Shown here piece by piece: positions 1-7,582 of a stretch of 39,258 nt of DNA. Position 1 is the first letter of the stretch, and the number at the start of each line of letters is the position of its first letter. Below the pieces are notes generated by a model. It was not told the DNA's origin. It saw nothing but the letters and a program-made list of their open reading frames with translations, and searched no databases. Origin of the DNA: Alphaproteobacteria bacterium (GTDB lineage: Bacteria > Pseudomonadota > Alphaproteobacteria > SHVP01); contig SHVP01000013.1 of the NCBI GenBank assembly GCA_009694165.1, positions 1 through 39,258 on the forward strand, in the 5' to 3' direction. The translations under genes and the position numbers were made by a program.

Positions 1-93
1 CGGCACTTCTATGTTCTGCCGTTCGAGTGCCATTACATTTGGGGCGCAACCGCCGGAATGCTGGTCAACCTCCACCGCCGGCTGGTCGGCTGA
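1..93 (+). CDS. CoA pyrophosphatase-type Nudix hydrolase (C-terminal end only)
   Basis: Frame 1 is open from the window edge to a TGA at 91-93 and encodes the last 30 residues of a protein that begins outside the window. The tail contains FYVLPFECHYIWGATAGML, which matches the conserved C-terminal IWGATAGM stretch of NudL/YeaB-type CoA pyrophosphatases; these hydrolyse CoA and acyl-CoA to phosphopantetheine and 3',5'-ADP. The Nudix box itself is not in view, so the family call rests on this tail and on the neighbours: in related alphaproteobacteria this gene commonly precedes a small membrane protein and the CCA-adding enzyme, as here. The next start codon follows after 5 bp, so the two genes are probably cotranscribed. 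Confidence 0.7.
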   Translation, partial: RHFYVLPFECHYIWGATAGMLVNLHRRLVG

Positions 94-98
94 CCGCC

Positions 99-356
99 AT
101 GGTGCGCGCGCTTCTGACCGCGCTTCCCTTCCTGCTGCCATTCGCGGCCTATGGGATCTATTTGTTTGTCGGGCGCAAGAAGCCCGACGCGCCGTCGTGG
201 CATGACGCACCCTGGGTAACCTTGATCATCGTCGGCCTCGCCCTGTTGATTGCCTCGTTGGGGGCGACGGCGCTGATCGACGGCACCAAGCCTGGAACCC
301 GCTACGAACCCGCCCGTATTGAGGGCGGCCGAATCGTTCCACCCCCGACGCGTTAG
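99..356 (+). CDS. Small membrane protein, DUF6111-like
   Basis: This encodes 85 residues from ATG 99, five bases after the Nudix stop. A longer reading from 27 would overlap the Nudix gene and lacks membrane-protein character, so it was rejected. There are two predicted membrane helices (about residues 2-22 and 36-58) separated by a basic loop with GRKKPDAP and WHDAPW, followed by a short tail containing PGTRYEPARIEGGRIVP. This pattern fits the uncharacterised alphaproteobacterial DUF6111 family; no biochemical role is known to me. Its stop overlaps by 3 bp the stop of the convergent polysaccharide gene. Position between Nudix and CCA-transferase genes is usual, but here two foreign-looking genes separate it from the latter. 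Confidence 0.7.
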   Translation: MVRALLTALPFLLPFAAYGIYLFVGRKKPDAPSWHDAPWVTLIIVGLALLIASLGATALIDGTKPGTRYEPARIEGGRIVPPPTR

Positions 357-1624
357 GCTGTTCGCGCTTCCGGTGGCATGGACTTGCCGTGGACGCGATA
401 GGCGAGGTAGCCGGCGATGACGCCAATGAGCGGCGTGCCGAGTGGCATAGCCATCAGCAGGATCGCGAAGAGAAGCCCACAATAGGGAATGGTCCGAAGG
501 ATCTGTGAGCCAAGGTGACGATGAATGAGCCATGCCAAGCTCAGCGGGATGAGAAATCCTACCAGCCCGAGGTGGAACAGGGCGCCCCCAAGGCCGCTCA
601 GTATTTGCACCGATTCCACAGGAATGACGTTGCCGAACTGATCGCGCGACAGGCTGTCCCGGTATTCACCGGATTGCTGACGGGAATACTCGGCAAATGC
701 GTCAAAGCCGTTGGGCAGCAGAAAATTCTCAAAAGCACCTTTCGCGGAAAAGAAAATATGAAAGAAGCGCTGGTTCAAACTCCAGTCGCGTGACAGAAGC
801 GCCACGGGATCGGACATGACAGCGAGTGCGAGGTCAGCGGCTCGCGCGCCGGCGAAAGTCTGCAGTACTTGGTCTGCCGATTCGATCAGGAATGGGCTGG
901 CTAGGCCGAGGAGGCCGACCGCCACGGTCCCTTTCCAACTTGCCAACCGCATCGCCAAAACAAGGCCGACGAAAAGAACCAATATGGCGATGGCTGTCGC
1001 CGATCGCGCAAATAGAAAAATCTGGACGACGAGCACGAAAGTTAGCGCCAAGCGGTAACGGCGAACATGCATCAACGCGAGGAACAGGATCAGTAAACAA
1101 TTGAGTCCGTAATGAGTGGGCTCGGGCGATAGACCTTGAACGCCACGACCGGCAAAGCTCACCTGCTGGCGGCTCACAAGAAAAAGAAGAAAATCGCTAT
1201 TGACCGCCGTCTGGATCGCACCGACAGCGCCCCAAAGCAGGCTGTAGAACCAGATCGGACCGCTCAAGAGGGCGTCGCCGCAGGTTTCCAGAAGGCGATA
1301 GGTGGCCAGGGCAATGATGGGCAGGGCACAATAGTTGAGCGCAACGCGAAGCGTTAGAAAGTCTCGCGCTGCGAACAGGATGAAAATCAGCGCTACGATT
1401 CCTGCGATACCGAGCGCGAGCAGGGAAACGGGCACAAGCCTCCATGTCGATGCGAATAGGATCGCTGCGGCCGCGGCCAAAGCGTAGGGCTGGAGGTCTG
1501 ATCCGAGCGGAAAAATCGCGACATAGGGTAGAAAAGCGAACGCGAGAAAGAGATGAGCGCCGGCCCCGACCAGGGACCGATCTACGGTGAAGCGGCGAAC
1601 ATCGATCTCGGCAGCGAGTACCAT
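353..1624 (-). CDS. O-antigen polymerase/ligase-like membrane protein (Wzy-like)
   Basis: A 423-residue polytopic inner-membrane protein with about ten hydrophobic segments and a large hydrophilic loop around residues 235-335, the architecture of Wzy polymerases and O-antigen ligases. Residues 160-172 read RGVQGLSPEPTHY; a Gly/Ser-Pro-Glu-Pro motif followed by a polar residue is frequent in bacterial polysaccharide polymerases of this kind. It would join undecaprenyl-linked repeat units in the periplasm, but sequence this divergent does not tell polymerase from ligase. The start ATG at 1624 lies 14 bp after the stop of the Wzz-like gene, so the two form one operon. By eye its DNA has more A/T-rich codons than the flanking genes, consistent with horizontal acquisition. 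Confidence 0.7.
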   Translation of the reverse strand: MVLAAEIDVRRFTVDRSLVGAGAHLFLAFAFLPYVAIFPLGSDLQPYALAAAAAILFASTWRLVPVSLLALGIAGIVALIFILFAARDFLTLRVALNYCALPIIALATYRLLETCGDALLSGPIWFYSLLWGAVGAIQTAVNSDFLLFLVSRQQVSFAGRGVQGLSPEPTHYGLNCLLILFLALMHVRRYRLALTFVLVVQIFLFARSATAIAILVLFVGLVLAMRLASWKGTVAVGLLGLASPFLIESADQVLQTFAGARAADLALAVMSDPVALLSRDWSLNQRFFHIFFSAKGAFENFLLPNGFDAFAEYSRQQSGEYRDSLSRDQFGNVIPVESVQILSGLGGALFHLGLVGFLIPLSLAWLIHRHLGSQILRTIPYCGLLFAILLMAMPLGTPLIGVIAGYLAYRVHGKSMPPEARTA

Positions 1625-1638
1625 TCGGTGAGATTACC

Positions 1639-2613
1639 CTAGCGTCGCCACGGCAACGGAACGATGGACCATAGCCAAGCAAGAGCTGCGCCCGCCAACA
1701 GCCCGACTGCTGCGGCGATGGCAAATGTTCGGCGAAGGTTAGGCGAGATCGGGTTTTCCCCCGCGACCGGCCCGTCCATCACGGTGGCTGCAAATGGGAG
1801 GGTCGACTCGATGGACATCATGTTGCGTTCGAGCTGGACGAGGGTGACCGTCAGCGCGTCGCGGTGTTCGCGTGCAGTAATAATGTCGAGCTGTCGCTTG
1901 ATGTAATCGAGATTGGCAAGCGTTTTGGCGCGCTCCTGGCTGCGGATTAGATCGTCTGCTTCTCCAAATACTCGCTGGAGAAGCTGCGCGGCAAACTGTG
2001 GATCGCGATGGAGATATTCCAATTGGGTGAGTCCACCCCTGGTCGCAATGATCTTGATGCTGCCCTTCAGATGCTCGGCAAGTCGTATCGATGAGGGCGC
2101 CGTCCACACCGGCAGGCCAAAAAAACGGTTGAGGCGAGCGTCAAACGTGTCGTTGATACCCGGAGGCTCGTGCCAGGTCTGACTGGCAGGGTCCCACTCG
2201 TCCCTGTAGAAGACCTGCAGCAGGGCATATTTTCCCTGGAGTCGTTCGGCCAGCGTCACCGAACCCAGCGTTTCCGTCAGCAACAAAAACGGGGAAAGAG
2301 CCCTGCTGCCTCCACCACTCAAAACGGCTGCGAGCACGCTTTCGTTATTAGCATTCCGCGTCGGGGAGGAGCTCAACGGCAAAGGCCCCGCGGGTCCGAT
2401 CGTCAAGGTAGCCACATAGAGCGGAACGGAATGCTTCAATATCCACGCGGCGCATGCAATGGAACAAATGAAGACGATCAGCATGACCCATTTGCCCCCC
2501 CAGATTTGGCGCAACAGTTGGAGAGGCGAAACAAAATCGGCCCCCGACGCTAACGGCCGTTCCTGTTTGGCGAGTTTGCTCCCCGGATGCTCGGTGGCCT
2601 CACTGCTGGACAT
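1639..2613 (-). CDS. Wzz-type polysaccharide chain-length determinant protein
   Basis: From ATG 2613 this gives 324 residues: a cytoplasmic N-terminus, a membrane helix at about 42-60, a large periplasmic domain, a helical region with likely coiled coil (about 195-270), a Pro-rich NPISPN segment and a second helix at about 297-318. That two-helix plan is typical of Wzz/PCP co-polymerases, which set polymer length made by a Wzy protein. The frame stays open to 2976, but the extra 121 residues are low-complexity and would overlap the divergent CCA gene; a purine-rich GAAGAG eight or so bases before 2613 supports the shorter start. It has no tyrosine-kinase domain. Probably the first gene of a two-gene operon. 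Confidence 0.75.
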   Translation of the reverse strand: MSSSEATEHPGSKLAKQERPLASGADFVSPLQLLRQIWGGKWVMLIVFICSIACAAWILKHSVPLYVATLTIGPAGPLPLSSSPTRNANNESVLAAVLSGGGSRALSPFLLLTETLGSVTLAERLQGKYALLQVFYRDEWDPASQTWHEPPGINDTFDARLNRFFGLPVWTAPSSIRLAEHLKGSIKIIATRGGLTQLEYLHRDPQFAAQLLQRVFGEADDLIRSQERAKTLANLDYIKRQLDIITAREHRDALTVTLVQLERNMMSIESTLPFAATVMDGPVAGENPISPNLRRTFAIAAAVGLLAGAALAWLWSIVPLPWRR

Positions 2614-2719
2614 GTAGGTCTCTTCGGACAACTGTTGGGGAGAACGACGGATCATAGATGGCCGCCTGCCCGGACTCCACAAGACTAAGCTTCGAAAATC
2701 CCCAAGCAGGACTCTCCTG

Positions 2720-4033
2720 GTGAAACCCGCTTTAGTGATCTCATCGCCGCGCTGGATGATCGAATCTGCTGCCCGCAAAGTATTGGCGGCCCTGCAGGCG
2801 GATGGAGCGACTGTGCGTTTTGTCGGTGGCTGCGTGCGCGACGCCATCCTCGGACAAGAGGCTAAGGACATCGATTTGGCGACCCCCGATGCGCCGGAAA
2901 CGGTCATCGCCTTGCTCAAACGAGCGGGTCTCGGCGCCGTCCCGACCGGGATCAAGCATGGCACCGTCACCGCCATCGCCGACCATCGTCACGTCGAGGT
3001 AACTACGTTGCGCCGCGACGTCGCCACCGACGGGCGCCACGCGACCGTCGAATTCACCGACGACTGGGCCGCCGATGCGGCGCGGCGCGATTTCACGTTC
3101 AACGCCCTGTTCGCCGACCCTGACGGCACGATCTACGATCCGACCGGGGGGCTGCCGGACCTGAGCGCTGGGCGGGTGCGTTTCGTCGGCGACCCGCGCC
3201 AGCGCGTCGCCGAGGACTACCTTCGCATCCTGCGGTTTTTTCGCTTTTTCGCCTTCTATGGTCGCACCGCCCTCGATGAGGGCGCCCTCAAAGCTTGCAG
3301 CGAGGCGGCACCACACCTGGAACAACTGTCGGCGGAGCGGATTGCCGGCGAGTTGTTGCGCTTGCTCTCGGCGCCCAACCCGTTGCCGGCGCTTTCGATG
3401 ATGGGAGCGGTCGGGGTCCTGCAGGTGATTCTGCCGGAGGCGACGAGGCTGGAGGTGGTGGGCCGTCTCCGTGAGATCGAGGTGTCGACCGAGTTCGACC
3501 CCGACCCGCTGTTGCGCTTGGCGGCGCTGATCGCGGTTCCGGCCCAGAGCGGGACGGCGCTGGCCGAAAATTTCGCCCATCGCCTCAGGCTGTCGACCGA
3601 GCAGCGTCGGGCGCTCACCCAGATGCTCGACCCGCCCATTGCGATTATCCCCGGGATGCCCGATTGCGATGTTCGCGCGGCACTCTATCGCACGCGCCAC
3701 GCACTGTTCGCTGCGCTCGTGTTCCTCGCTTGGGCCCGGGCGGGTGGCGCGAACGACGACTTCATGCGCTATTTGACTCTGGCAGCCCGCTTCGATGTGC
3801 CCGTGCTCCCGCTGAGCGGCGCTGATATCCGTCGCGCGGGCGTAGACCAAGGCCCTGAGATCGGCAAGCTGCTCGGTGCGGTCGAGTCGTGGTGGATAGC
3901 GGGCGACTTCGCCGCCGATCGGCAAGCCTGCCTGCGCAAGTTGCGAACCCTCGTGCAGAACCGCTCACGCGGCGGTGTGCTGGTGGAGCGCGCTAGTCCT
4001 CGTACGTCAGGACCGCGCGGTCGCCGTCGGTGA
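2720..4033 (+). CDS. cca: CCA tRNA nucleotidyltransferase
   Basis: Class II CCA-adding enzyme/poly(A)-polymerase family protein of 437 residues, which adds or repairs the 3' CCA of tRNA. The head domain shows the nucleotidyltransferase signature: RFVGGCVRD at 33-41 and the metal-binding pair D50/D52 in KDIDLAT. It is followed by RRDFTFNALF with DPTGGLPDL and by the RVAEDYLRILRFFRF motif of the neck. The GTG at 2720 is chosen because AGGA lies eight bases upstream and because it keeps the usual proline-tryptophan N-terminal stretch; ATG at codon 13 is an alternative. It shares a 106-bp intergenic region with the divergent Wzz-like gene. Its last 41 bp overlap a convergent small ORF. Confidence 0.95.
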   Translation: MKPALVISSPRWMIESAARKVLAALQADGATVRFVGGCVRDAILGQEAKDIDLATPDAPETVIALLKRAGLGAVPTGIKHGTVTAIADHRHVEVTTLRRDVATDGRHATVEFTDDWAADAARRDFTFNALFADPDGTIYDPTGGLPDLSAGRVRFVGDPRQRVAEDYLRILRFFRFFAFYGRTALDEGALKACSEAAPHLEQLSAERIAGELLRLLSAPNPLPALSMMGAVGVLQVILPEATRLEVVGRLREIEVSTEFDPDPLLRLAALIAVPAQSGTALAENFAHRLRLSTEQRRALTQMLDPPIAIIPGMPDCDVRAALYRTRHALFAALVFLAWARAGGANDDFMRYLTLAARFDVPVLPLSGADIRRAGVDQGPEIGKLLGAVESWWIAGDFAADRQACLRKLRTLVQNRSRGGVLVERASPRTSGPRGRRR

Positions 4034-4271
4034 CCGCGACGAGACGCAGGTCCTTGTACATCGAACCCTTCACCGGAATTCCGATGCGATCCGCGGCATG
4101 GCGCGGCAGTCGGACTTCAGTGATGCGTTTGCCGCGCGTGAACAGACGCTCTAACGCCTGATCCAGCGCCTGCTGGGGGCGCTGCCGATTATCAAGCGGC
4201 AACGCGATGGACTCTTGACTCAAGGTTGCCCCCAACCCGGCGGGCAGCCGGAAAAATGCCCGCACCACCAA
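3993..4271 (-). CDS. Uncharacterised small protein (start uncertain)
   Basis: A 92-residue frame I do not recognise. Composition is protein-like: a hydrophobic N-terminal stretch, a helical middle with RPQQALDQALERLF, and a C-terminal segment MYKDLRLVAVTDGDRAV predicted as strands. The start is weak: 4271 is TTG, closely followed in frame by GTG at 4268 and 4265, with no obvious Shine-Dalgarno sequence, and the frame remains open to a TAG near 4314. A possible promoter with two DnaA-box-like sequences lies just upstream (4314-4346). It overlaps the end of cca by 41 bp in the opposite direction. It may be a genuine small gene or a chance frame. Confidence 0.4.
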   Translation of the reverse strand: MVVRAFFRLPAGLGATLSQESIALPLDNRQRPQQALDQALERLFTRGKRITEVRLPRHAADRIGIPVKGSMYKDLRLVAVTDGDRAVLTYED

Positions 4272-4313
4272 GGGGATCGCAGGCGTCTCGCTCGTAAGTT
4301 GTAAAGAACGAAG

Positions 4314-4346
4314 CTATTCTATACGTTGTGGATATCCTGTGGATAA
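4314..4346 (-). promoter_or_regulatory. Two DnaA-box-like 9-mers over a possible promoter
   Basis: Read on the minus strand, 4338-4346 is TTATCCACA, a perfect match to the consensus DnaA box. Immediately after it, 4327-4335 is ATATCCACA, one mismatch away, with an 11-bp start-to-start distance in the same orientation. The flanks are A/T-rich on one side (4350-4362) and contain TATAGAAT on the other (4315-4322). TTATCC and TATAGA are separated by 17 bp, so the boxes may overlap a promoter for the small gene starting near 4271. Two boxes are too few to call this a replication origin. DnaA-dependent control or a chance occurrence are both possible. Confidence 0.5.
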
Positions 4347-4360
4347 CCCCAACAAATAAA

Positions 4361-4843
4361 TTAGCGCGCGAACAAGCCGAGTTTTTGCCGCTGTTCCGCC
4401 GACAGGGGCAGCAGGTGACTGGCGTGCGCCGGATACACACGCGCCTCTTCGAAATCAGCTTGGCGGATGCCGATCGTGCCGCTGATCGTCGCGCCGCGCG
4501 CACGCAGGCGACCGATCATGGCCGGCGCTTCAAACATACACACCTCGGCGATCGTCCACGGGTCGTCGCCCGAACGGAGCACCAACAGATAGTCGGTCAA
4601 CGGCGACGGCAACTCGACGTTACCCTCGCCGGCGCGGTACCAGCGGACGGCCACCGTCTTGCCGGCCAGAATGCCGCCGCTGAAGGTTCCGATGCCGCTG
4701 AGCGCGAAGGCGATCGCGAAGACGTCGGACACGATGGCGCGTCCGACATCGCCGGGTTCGATCCCTTTTCCGGTGATCGCGGCGACCCCTTGATCGAGCA
4801 CGCGGCGATCGCGCAGCAGCTTTGCAAGCTGTTCAGCACTCAT
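4361..4843 (-). CDS. Uncharacterised 160-residue protein
   Basis: A clear gene by its start: ATG 4843 is preceded by TGAGGT at a 7-bp spacing, and that TGA is the stop of the upstream gene, nine bases away, so translation is probably coupled. I do not recognise the family. The sequence has an N-terminal helical part (MSAEQLAKLLRDR), a glycine- and alanine-rich segment around residues 35-65, and a mixed strand/helix C-terminal half with many charged residues. No signal peptide is evident, unlike the two genes upstream. A role cannot be assigned; the shared operon with two exported proteins is the only clue. Confidence 0.65.
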   Translation of the reverse strand: MSAEQLAKLLRDRRVLDQGVAAITGKGIEPGDVGRAIVSDVFAIAFALSGIGTFSGGILAGKTVAVRWYRAGEGNVELPSPLTDYLLVLRSGDDPWTIAEVCMFEAPAMIGRLRARGATISGTIGIRQADFEEARVYPAHASHLLPLSAEQRQKLGLFAR

Positions 4844-4852
4844 GACGCGACC

Positions 4853-5395
4853 TCAATTGGCAACCTTCACGAGCCGGCCTTTGACGATGCGAGCAGTGTC
4901 GCCGTTGCGCAGCGACGTGAACTCCAGCTTCATGCCGCTGCCCTCCAGGGCGCGCTCATAGATCTGCATTTCGTAGCTGCCGTCGTCGCGAACGGCAAGG
5001 ATGTGAATGGTCAGGACCTGGCGGTCGAGCCTTGCCCAAGCATAGCCGTTCGGGCCCATCGGGTCGGCCAAATCGGTGGCACGCCAGACGTTCGGCTTGT
5101 CGCTCGGCGAGAAGCGGATCTCGGCGGCTTTGCGTTCGGCGGTCGGATTGCCGGGATCGCCCTTTTGGCGCCGAACCGTCGTCCATGAGATGCGGAACCC
5201 ATTCCCGTCGGGCCGGACCGACACGTCGAGGTGACGCGCGGTCACTTTGAAGTTCAGACTGACGTTGCTCTGCGAGACGCCGCTGCCGCGCCAGTCGCCA
5301 TAAAAGGCGCCGATGCCGGTGCGGTTCTGGGCGGTGAGCGGCGAGGCGAGGCCGACGACCAGCACCAGGGCGGCTAACGCGACGCGCGGCAGAAT
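4853..5395 (-). CDS. Exported protein of unknown function, non-canonical start codon
   Basis: The mature part begins after a signal peptide ending PLTAQN and contains FYGDWRGSGV, then about 140 residues predicted mostly as strands. It resembles the neighbouring protein at 5458-5991 (FYGYWSGSGV), so the two are tandem paralogues. No ATG is available. GTG at 5365 would cut the signal peptide in half. Reading back, an ATT at 5393-5395 and a CTG at 5390-5392 precede PRVALAALVLVVG, which completes a textbook signal peptide, and AAGAGGA ends 8 and 11 bases upstream of them respectively. An in-frame TAA at 5414-5416 limits the frame. I annotate from ATT; CTG is nearly as likely. Function unknown, probably periplasmic. 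Confidence 0.65.
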   Translation of the reverse strand: MLPRVALAALVLVVGLASPLTAQNRTGIGAFYGDWRGSGVSQSNVSLNFKVTARHLDVSVRPDGNGFRISWTTVRRQKGDPGNPTAERKAAEIRFSPSDKPNVWRATDLADPMGPNGYAWARLDRQVLTIHILAVRDDGSYEMQIYERALEGSGMKLEFTSLRNGDTARIVKGRLVKVAN

Positions 5396-5457
5396 TCGAG
5401 ACGTCCTCTTGGCTTAGGAGCATAGCCGAAGCCCTCGGGATGGGCACTGGCGCGGCC

Positions 5458-5991
5458 TCAGCACCAATTCTTACCCTTGGGCTTGCTCCGCTTGAGGCGC
5501 CCCTGAACGGTACGCTTCAATTCGTTGTTGGCGTAGCGTTCGAAGTGCAAATCCATCGCGCCCTTGGCGAGCGTGCGGCTGTAGACCTAAGTTTCCGCGT
5601 TGCCGTCTTCGTCGACGACTTGGCTGGTGACGGTGAGCGTGTTGCCAGCCAAAACCGCCCAAGCCGTCTGCTGTGCCGCTTCGGTCTCGCGGGTGAAAAA
5701 GGCGAGCCACCCGTTGGCTGCCGTGGGCGCGAACAGGGACATGGAGATCGACTCTTGGGCTGGGCGTCGCGTGTTGTTCCGCAACGTTGCCCCGCAAAGC
5801 TGAAAGCCGCGCGGGTGCGGGCGCACGATGACTTGCATCATTCGCTGTTCCCGTCCGGCATCATCGCCGCGTTCAGTCTCGGCCACGCCGCTTCCCGACC
5901 AGTAGCCATAGAAATCGGACAGCTCGGTTGCGCCGGCGGAGGCGGCGCCGATCAGGGCCAGCGTGGCGGCGACCAGGAAAAGGACGCGCAT
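5458..5991 (-). pseudogene. Exported-protein paralogue interrupted by an in-frame TAG
   Basis: From ATG 5991 there is a clean signal peptide (MRVLFLVAATLALIGAASAGA) and a mature domain starting FYGYWSGSGV, related to the product of the next gene downstream. The frame ends at a TAG at 5587-5589 after 134 residues. Translation beyond that TAG continues in the same frame for 43 codons to a TGA at 5458-5460, and this continuation aligns with the paralogue: VYSRTLAKGAMDLHFERY against IYERALEGSGMKLEFTSL, then VQGRLK against VKGRLV. The TAG aligns with a Gln in the paralogue, so a single C-to-T change of CAG explains it. It may be a recent pseudogene, a functional shortened protein, a read-through gene or a sequencing error. 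Confidence 0.7.
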
Positions 5992-6067
5992 GGCCGCTAT
6001 CCTATGGGTTGGCGCGCGGGGCGCCTAGGGCGGCCTCGCGGCGGGGCCAGGTGGGGCGATCGGCGCC

Positions 6068-6919
6068 TCACGGCCACTTCACTTCGGGCGGCAGCGACAT
6101 CAGGATCGCTTCGACGTTGCCGCCTGTCTTCAAACCGAACGCCGTGCCGCGATCGTAGACGAGGTTGAACTCGGCGTAGCGTCCGCGGCGGACCAATTGG
6201 TGCTCGCGCTCAGCCGTGGTCCAGCTTCGATCGAAGTGCCGGCGGACCAGATCGGGGTAGATGTCGCGAAACGCGCGGCCGACATCCTGGGTGAAGGCGA
6301 AGTCCTTGGCCCAGTCGCCGCTGTCGAGATAGTCGTAGAAGATTCCGCCGACGCCGCGCAGCTCATTGCGATGCTTGTTGAAGAAGTACTCGTCGCACCA
6401 TTGCTTGAATTTTGGATAGTACGACGGGTCGTGCCGCTCGCAGGCGACTCGCAAGGCGTGATGAAAGTCCGCAGTATCGCGTTCGACCGGCACGATCGGA
6501 TTCAAGTCGGCACCGCCGCCAAACCAGGCTTTGGTGGTGACGATGAAGCGGGTGTTCATATGCGCCGGGGGAACGTGCGGTGACCACGGGTGGGCGACCA
6601 GCGAGATACCGCTCGCCCAGAAGCGCGGATCGTCCTCGGCTCCGGAAATCTGTTTTCGGAAATCGGCAGAGAACTCGCCGGACACCGTGGAGATGTTGAC
6701 CCCGACCTTCTCGAACACCCGGCCTGCCATGATCGACATCACGCCGCCACCGCCACCTGGTCGATCCCAGGCTTTGCGCGTGAAGCGGCCGGGCGCGCGC
6801 GCGGCATGCGGACCGCGGTGGCTTTCCTCGAGAGCCAGGAACTGCGCGCAGATTTCATCGCGCAGCATGGCGAACCAGCGGGCGGCGGCCTCTTTTCGTT
6901 GGTTAAGCATGGCGGTCAT
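6068..6919 (-). CDS. hemF: Oxygen-dependent coproporphyrinogen III oxidase
   Basis: A 283-residue cytosolic enzyme of haem synthesis that oxidatively decarboxylates coproporphyrinogen III to protoporphyrinogen IX using O2. The family signature is complete at residues 173-196: [11 protein letters not shown] followed by GVGGIFYDY. Other conserved parts are the glycine-rich [10 protein letters not shown] at 56-64, H120 in PPAHMNTRF and [10 protein letters not shown] at 132-141. Length is normal. The ATG overlaps the stop of trmL by 4 bp, so the two genes are translationally coupled; ATG at codon 4 is a possible alternative start. Its presence implies an aerobic or microaerobic life style, in line with the bc1 complex encoded next door. 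Confidence 0.97.
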   Translation of the reverse strand: MTAMLNQRKEAAARWFAMLRDEICAQFLALEESHRGPHAARAPGRFTRKAWDRPGGGGGVMSIMAGRVFEKVGVNISTVSGEFSADFRKQISGAEDDPRFWASGISLVAHPWSPHVPPAHMNTRFIVTTKAWFGGGADLNPIVPVERDTADFHHALRVACERHDPSYYPKFKQWCDEYFFNKHRNELRGVGGIFYDYLDSGDWAKDFAFTQDVGRAFRDIYPDLVRRHFDRSWTTAEREHQLVRRGRYAEFNLVYDRGTAFGLKTGGNVEAILMSLPPEVKWP

Positions 6920-7389
6920 GGCGTAGCGGCCTGGAGTAGGGGGAAGCTGCCGGTCTGGCGCAGCGCTTCTGCTAATACGATGGCGGCGACGGTGATGACA
7001 TTGAGCGATCGCAAGCCCGGCACCATCGGAATGATCAGGCGCGCGTCGGCGGCATCATGGACGGCCGCGGGGACGCCCTGGCTCTCGCCGCCGACGATCA
7101 GAGTGTCTCCCGGCGCGAAGCGGAACGTCCAATAGGGTTGGTTTGCCTTGGTCGTCAGCAACAGCCCGCGCTCGCCGGCGCGGCGGGTGGCGGTGAGGAC
7201 TTGCCACGAGCGGTGGCGGGCAACGCGGGCGTGTTCGGCATAGTCGAGCGCGGCGCGCCATAACCCTTTGTCGGTCAACGGGAAAGCGCAAGGCTCGATG
7301 ATCTCGATAGCTGCGCTGAGACAGGCGCCGAGACGAATCATGGCGCCGACATTATGCGGAATGTCGGGTTGAAACAGAGCGAGGCGCAT
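6916..7389 (-). CDS. trmL: tRNA (cytidine(34)-2'-O)-methyltransferase
   Basis: SPOUT-fold methyltransferase of about 157 residues that 2'-O-methylates the wobble nucleotide of certain leucine tRNAs. From ATG 7389 the protein opens with [19 protein letters not shown] and carries the SAM-binding knot motifs GGESQGVP and [19 protein letters not shown] near the C-terminus. A TTG three codons upstream is a less likely start. It precedes hemF with a 4-bp overlap and diverges from petA. A candidate promoter lies 35-65 bp upstream. Confidence 0.93.
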   Translation of the reverse strand: MRLALFQPDIPHNVGAMIRLGACLSAAIEIIEPCAFPLTDKGLWRAALDYAEHARVARHRSWQVLTATRRAGERGLLLTTKANQPYWTFRFAPGDTLIVGGESQGVPAAVHDAADARLIIPMVPGLRSLNVITVAAIVLAEALRQTGSFPLLQAATP

Positions 7390-7424
7390 CGCGGCCAATC
7401 TGAACGGCTTTCATCGCGCCGACG

Positions 7425-7453
7425 ATATCGGCGAGGCCGCACGATTGCGTCAA
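7425..7453 (-). promoter_or_regulatory. Candidate sigma-70-type promoter for trmL-hemF
   Basis: On the minus strand TTGACG (7448-7453) and CGATAT (7425-7430) are separated by 17 bp, leaving a leader of about 30 bases before the trmL ATG. The -35 element is good and the -10 element is poor. The same divergent region must hold the petABC promoter, which I could not place. Confidence 0.35.
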
Positions 7454-7582
7454 CTTGTCGCGTGGCGGGCGGCCGGATCGTGCCATAGGTCGTTCTGGAC
7501 AAGCCCAGGCAAAGATGGGAAAAAGGCGCGCGTTTTCTGGGGTTTTCAGGGGGTTGCCGGCTTCCGGCTTCAGGGGGGGTCC

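Noticed and set aside
2614..2976. 121-codon N-terminal extension of the Wzz-like protein
   Set aside because: It would overlap the start of cca, has no Wzz similarity, and a better start with a purine-rich leader exists at 2613.
2741..3925. 394-codon frame antisense to cca
   Set aside because: Shadow frame of the CCA-adding enzyme, with no recognisable motif or ribosome-binding site.
4314..4346. Chromosomal replication origin
   Set aside because: Only two DnaA boxes in an 89-bp gap, no array of further boxes and none of the usual origin-flanking genes such as dnaA, gidA or parAB.
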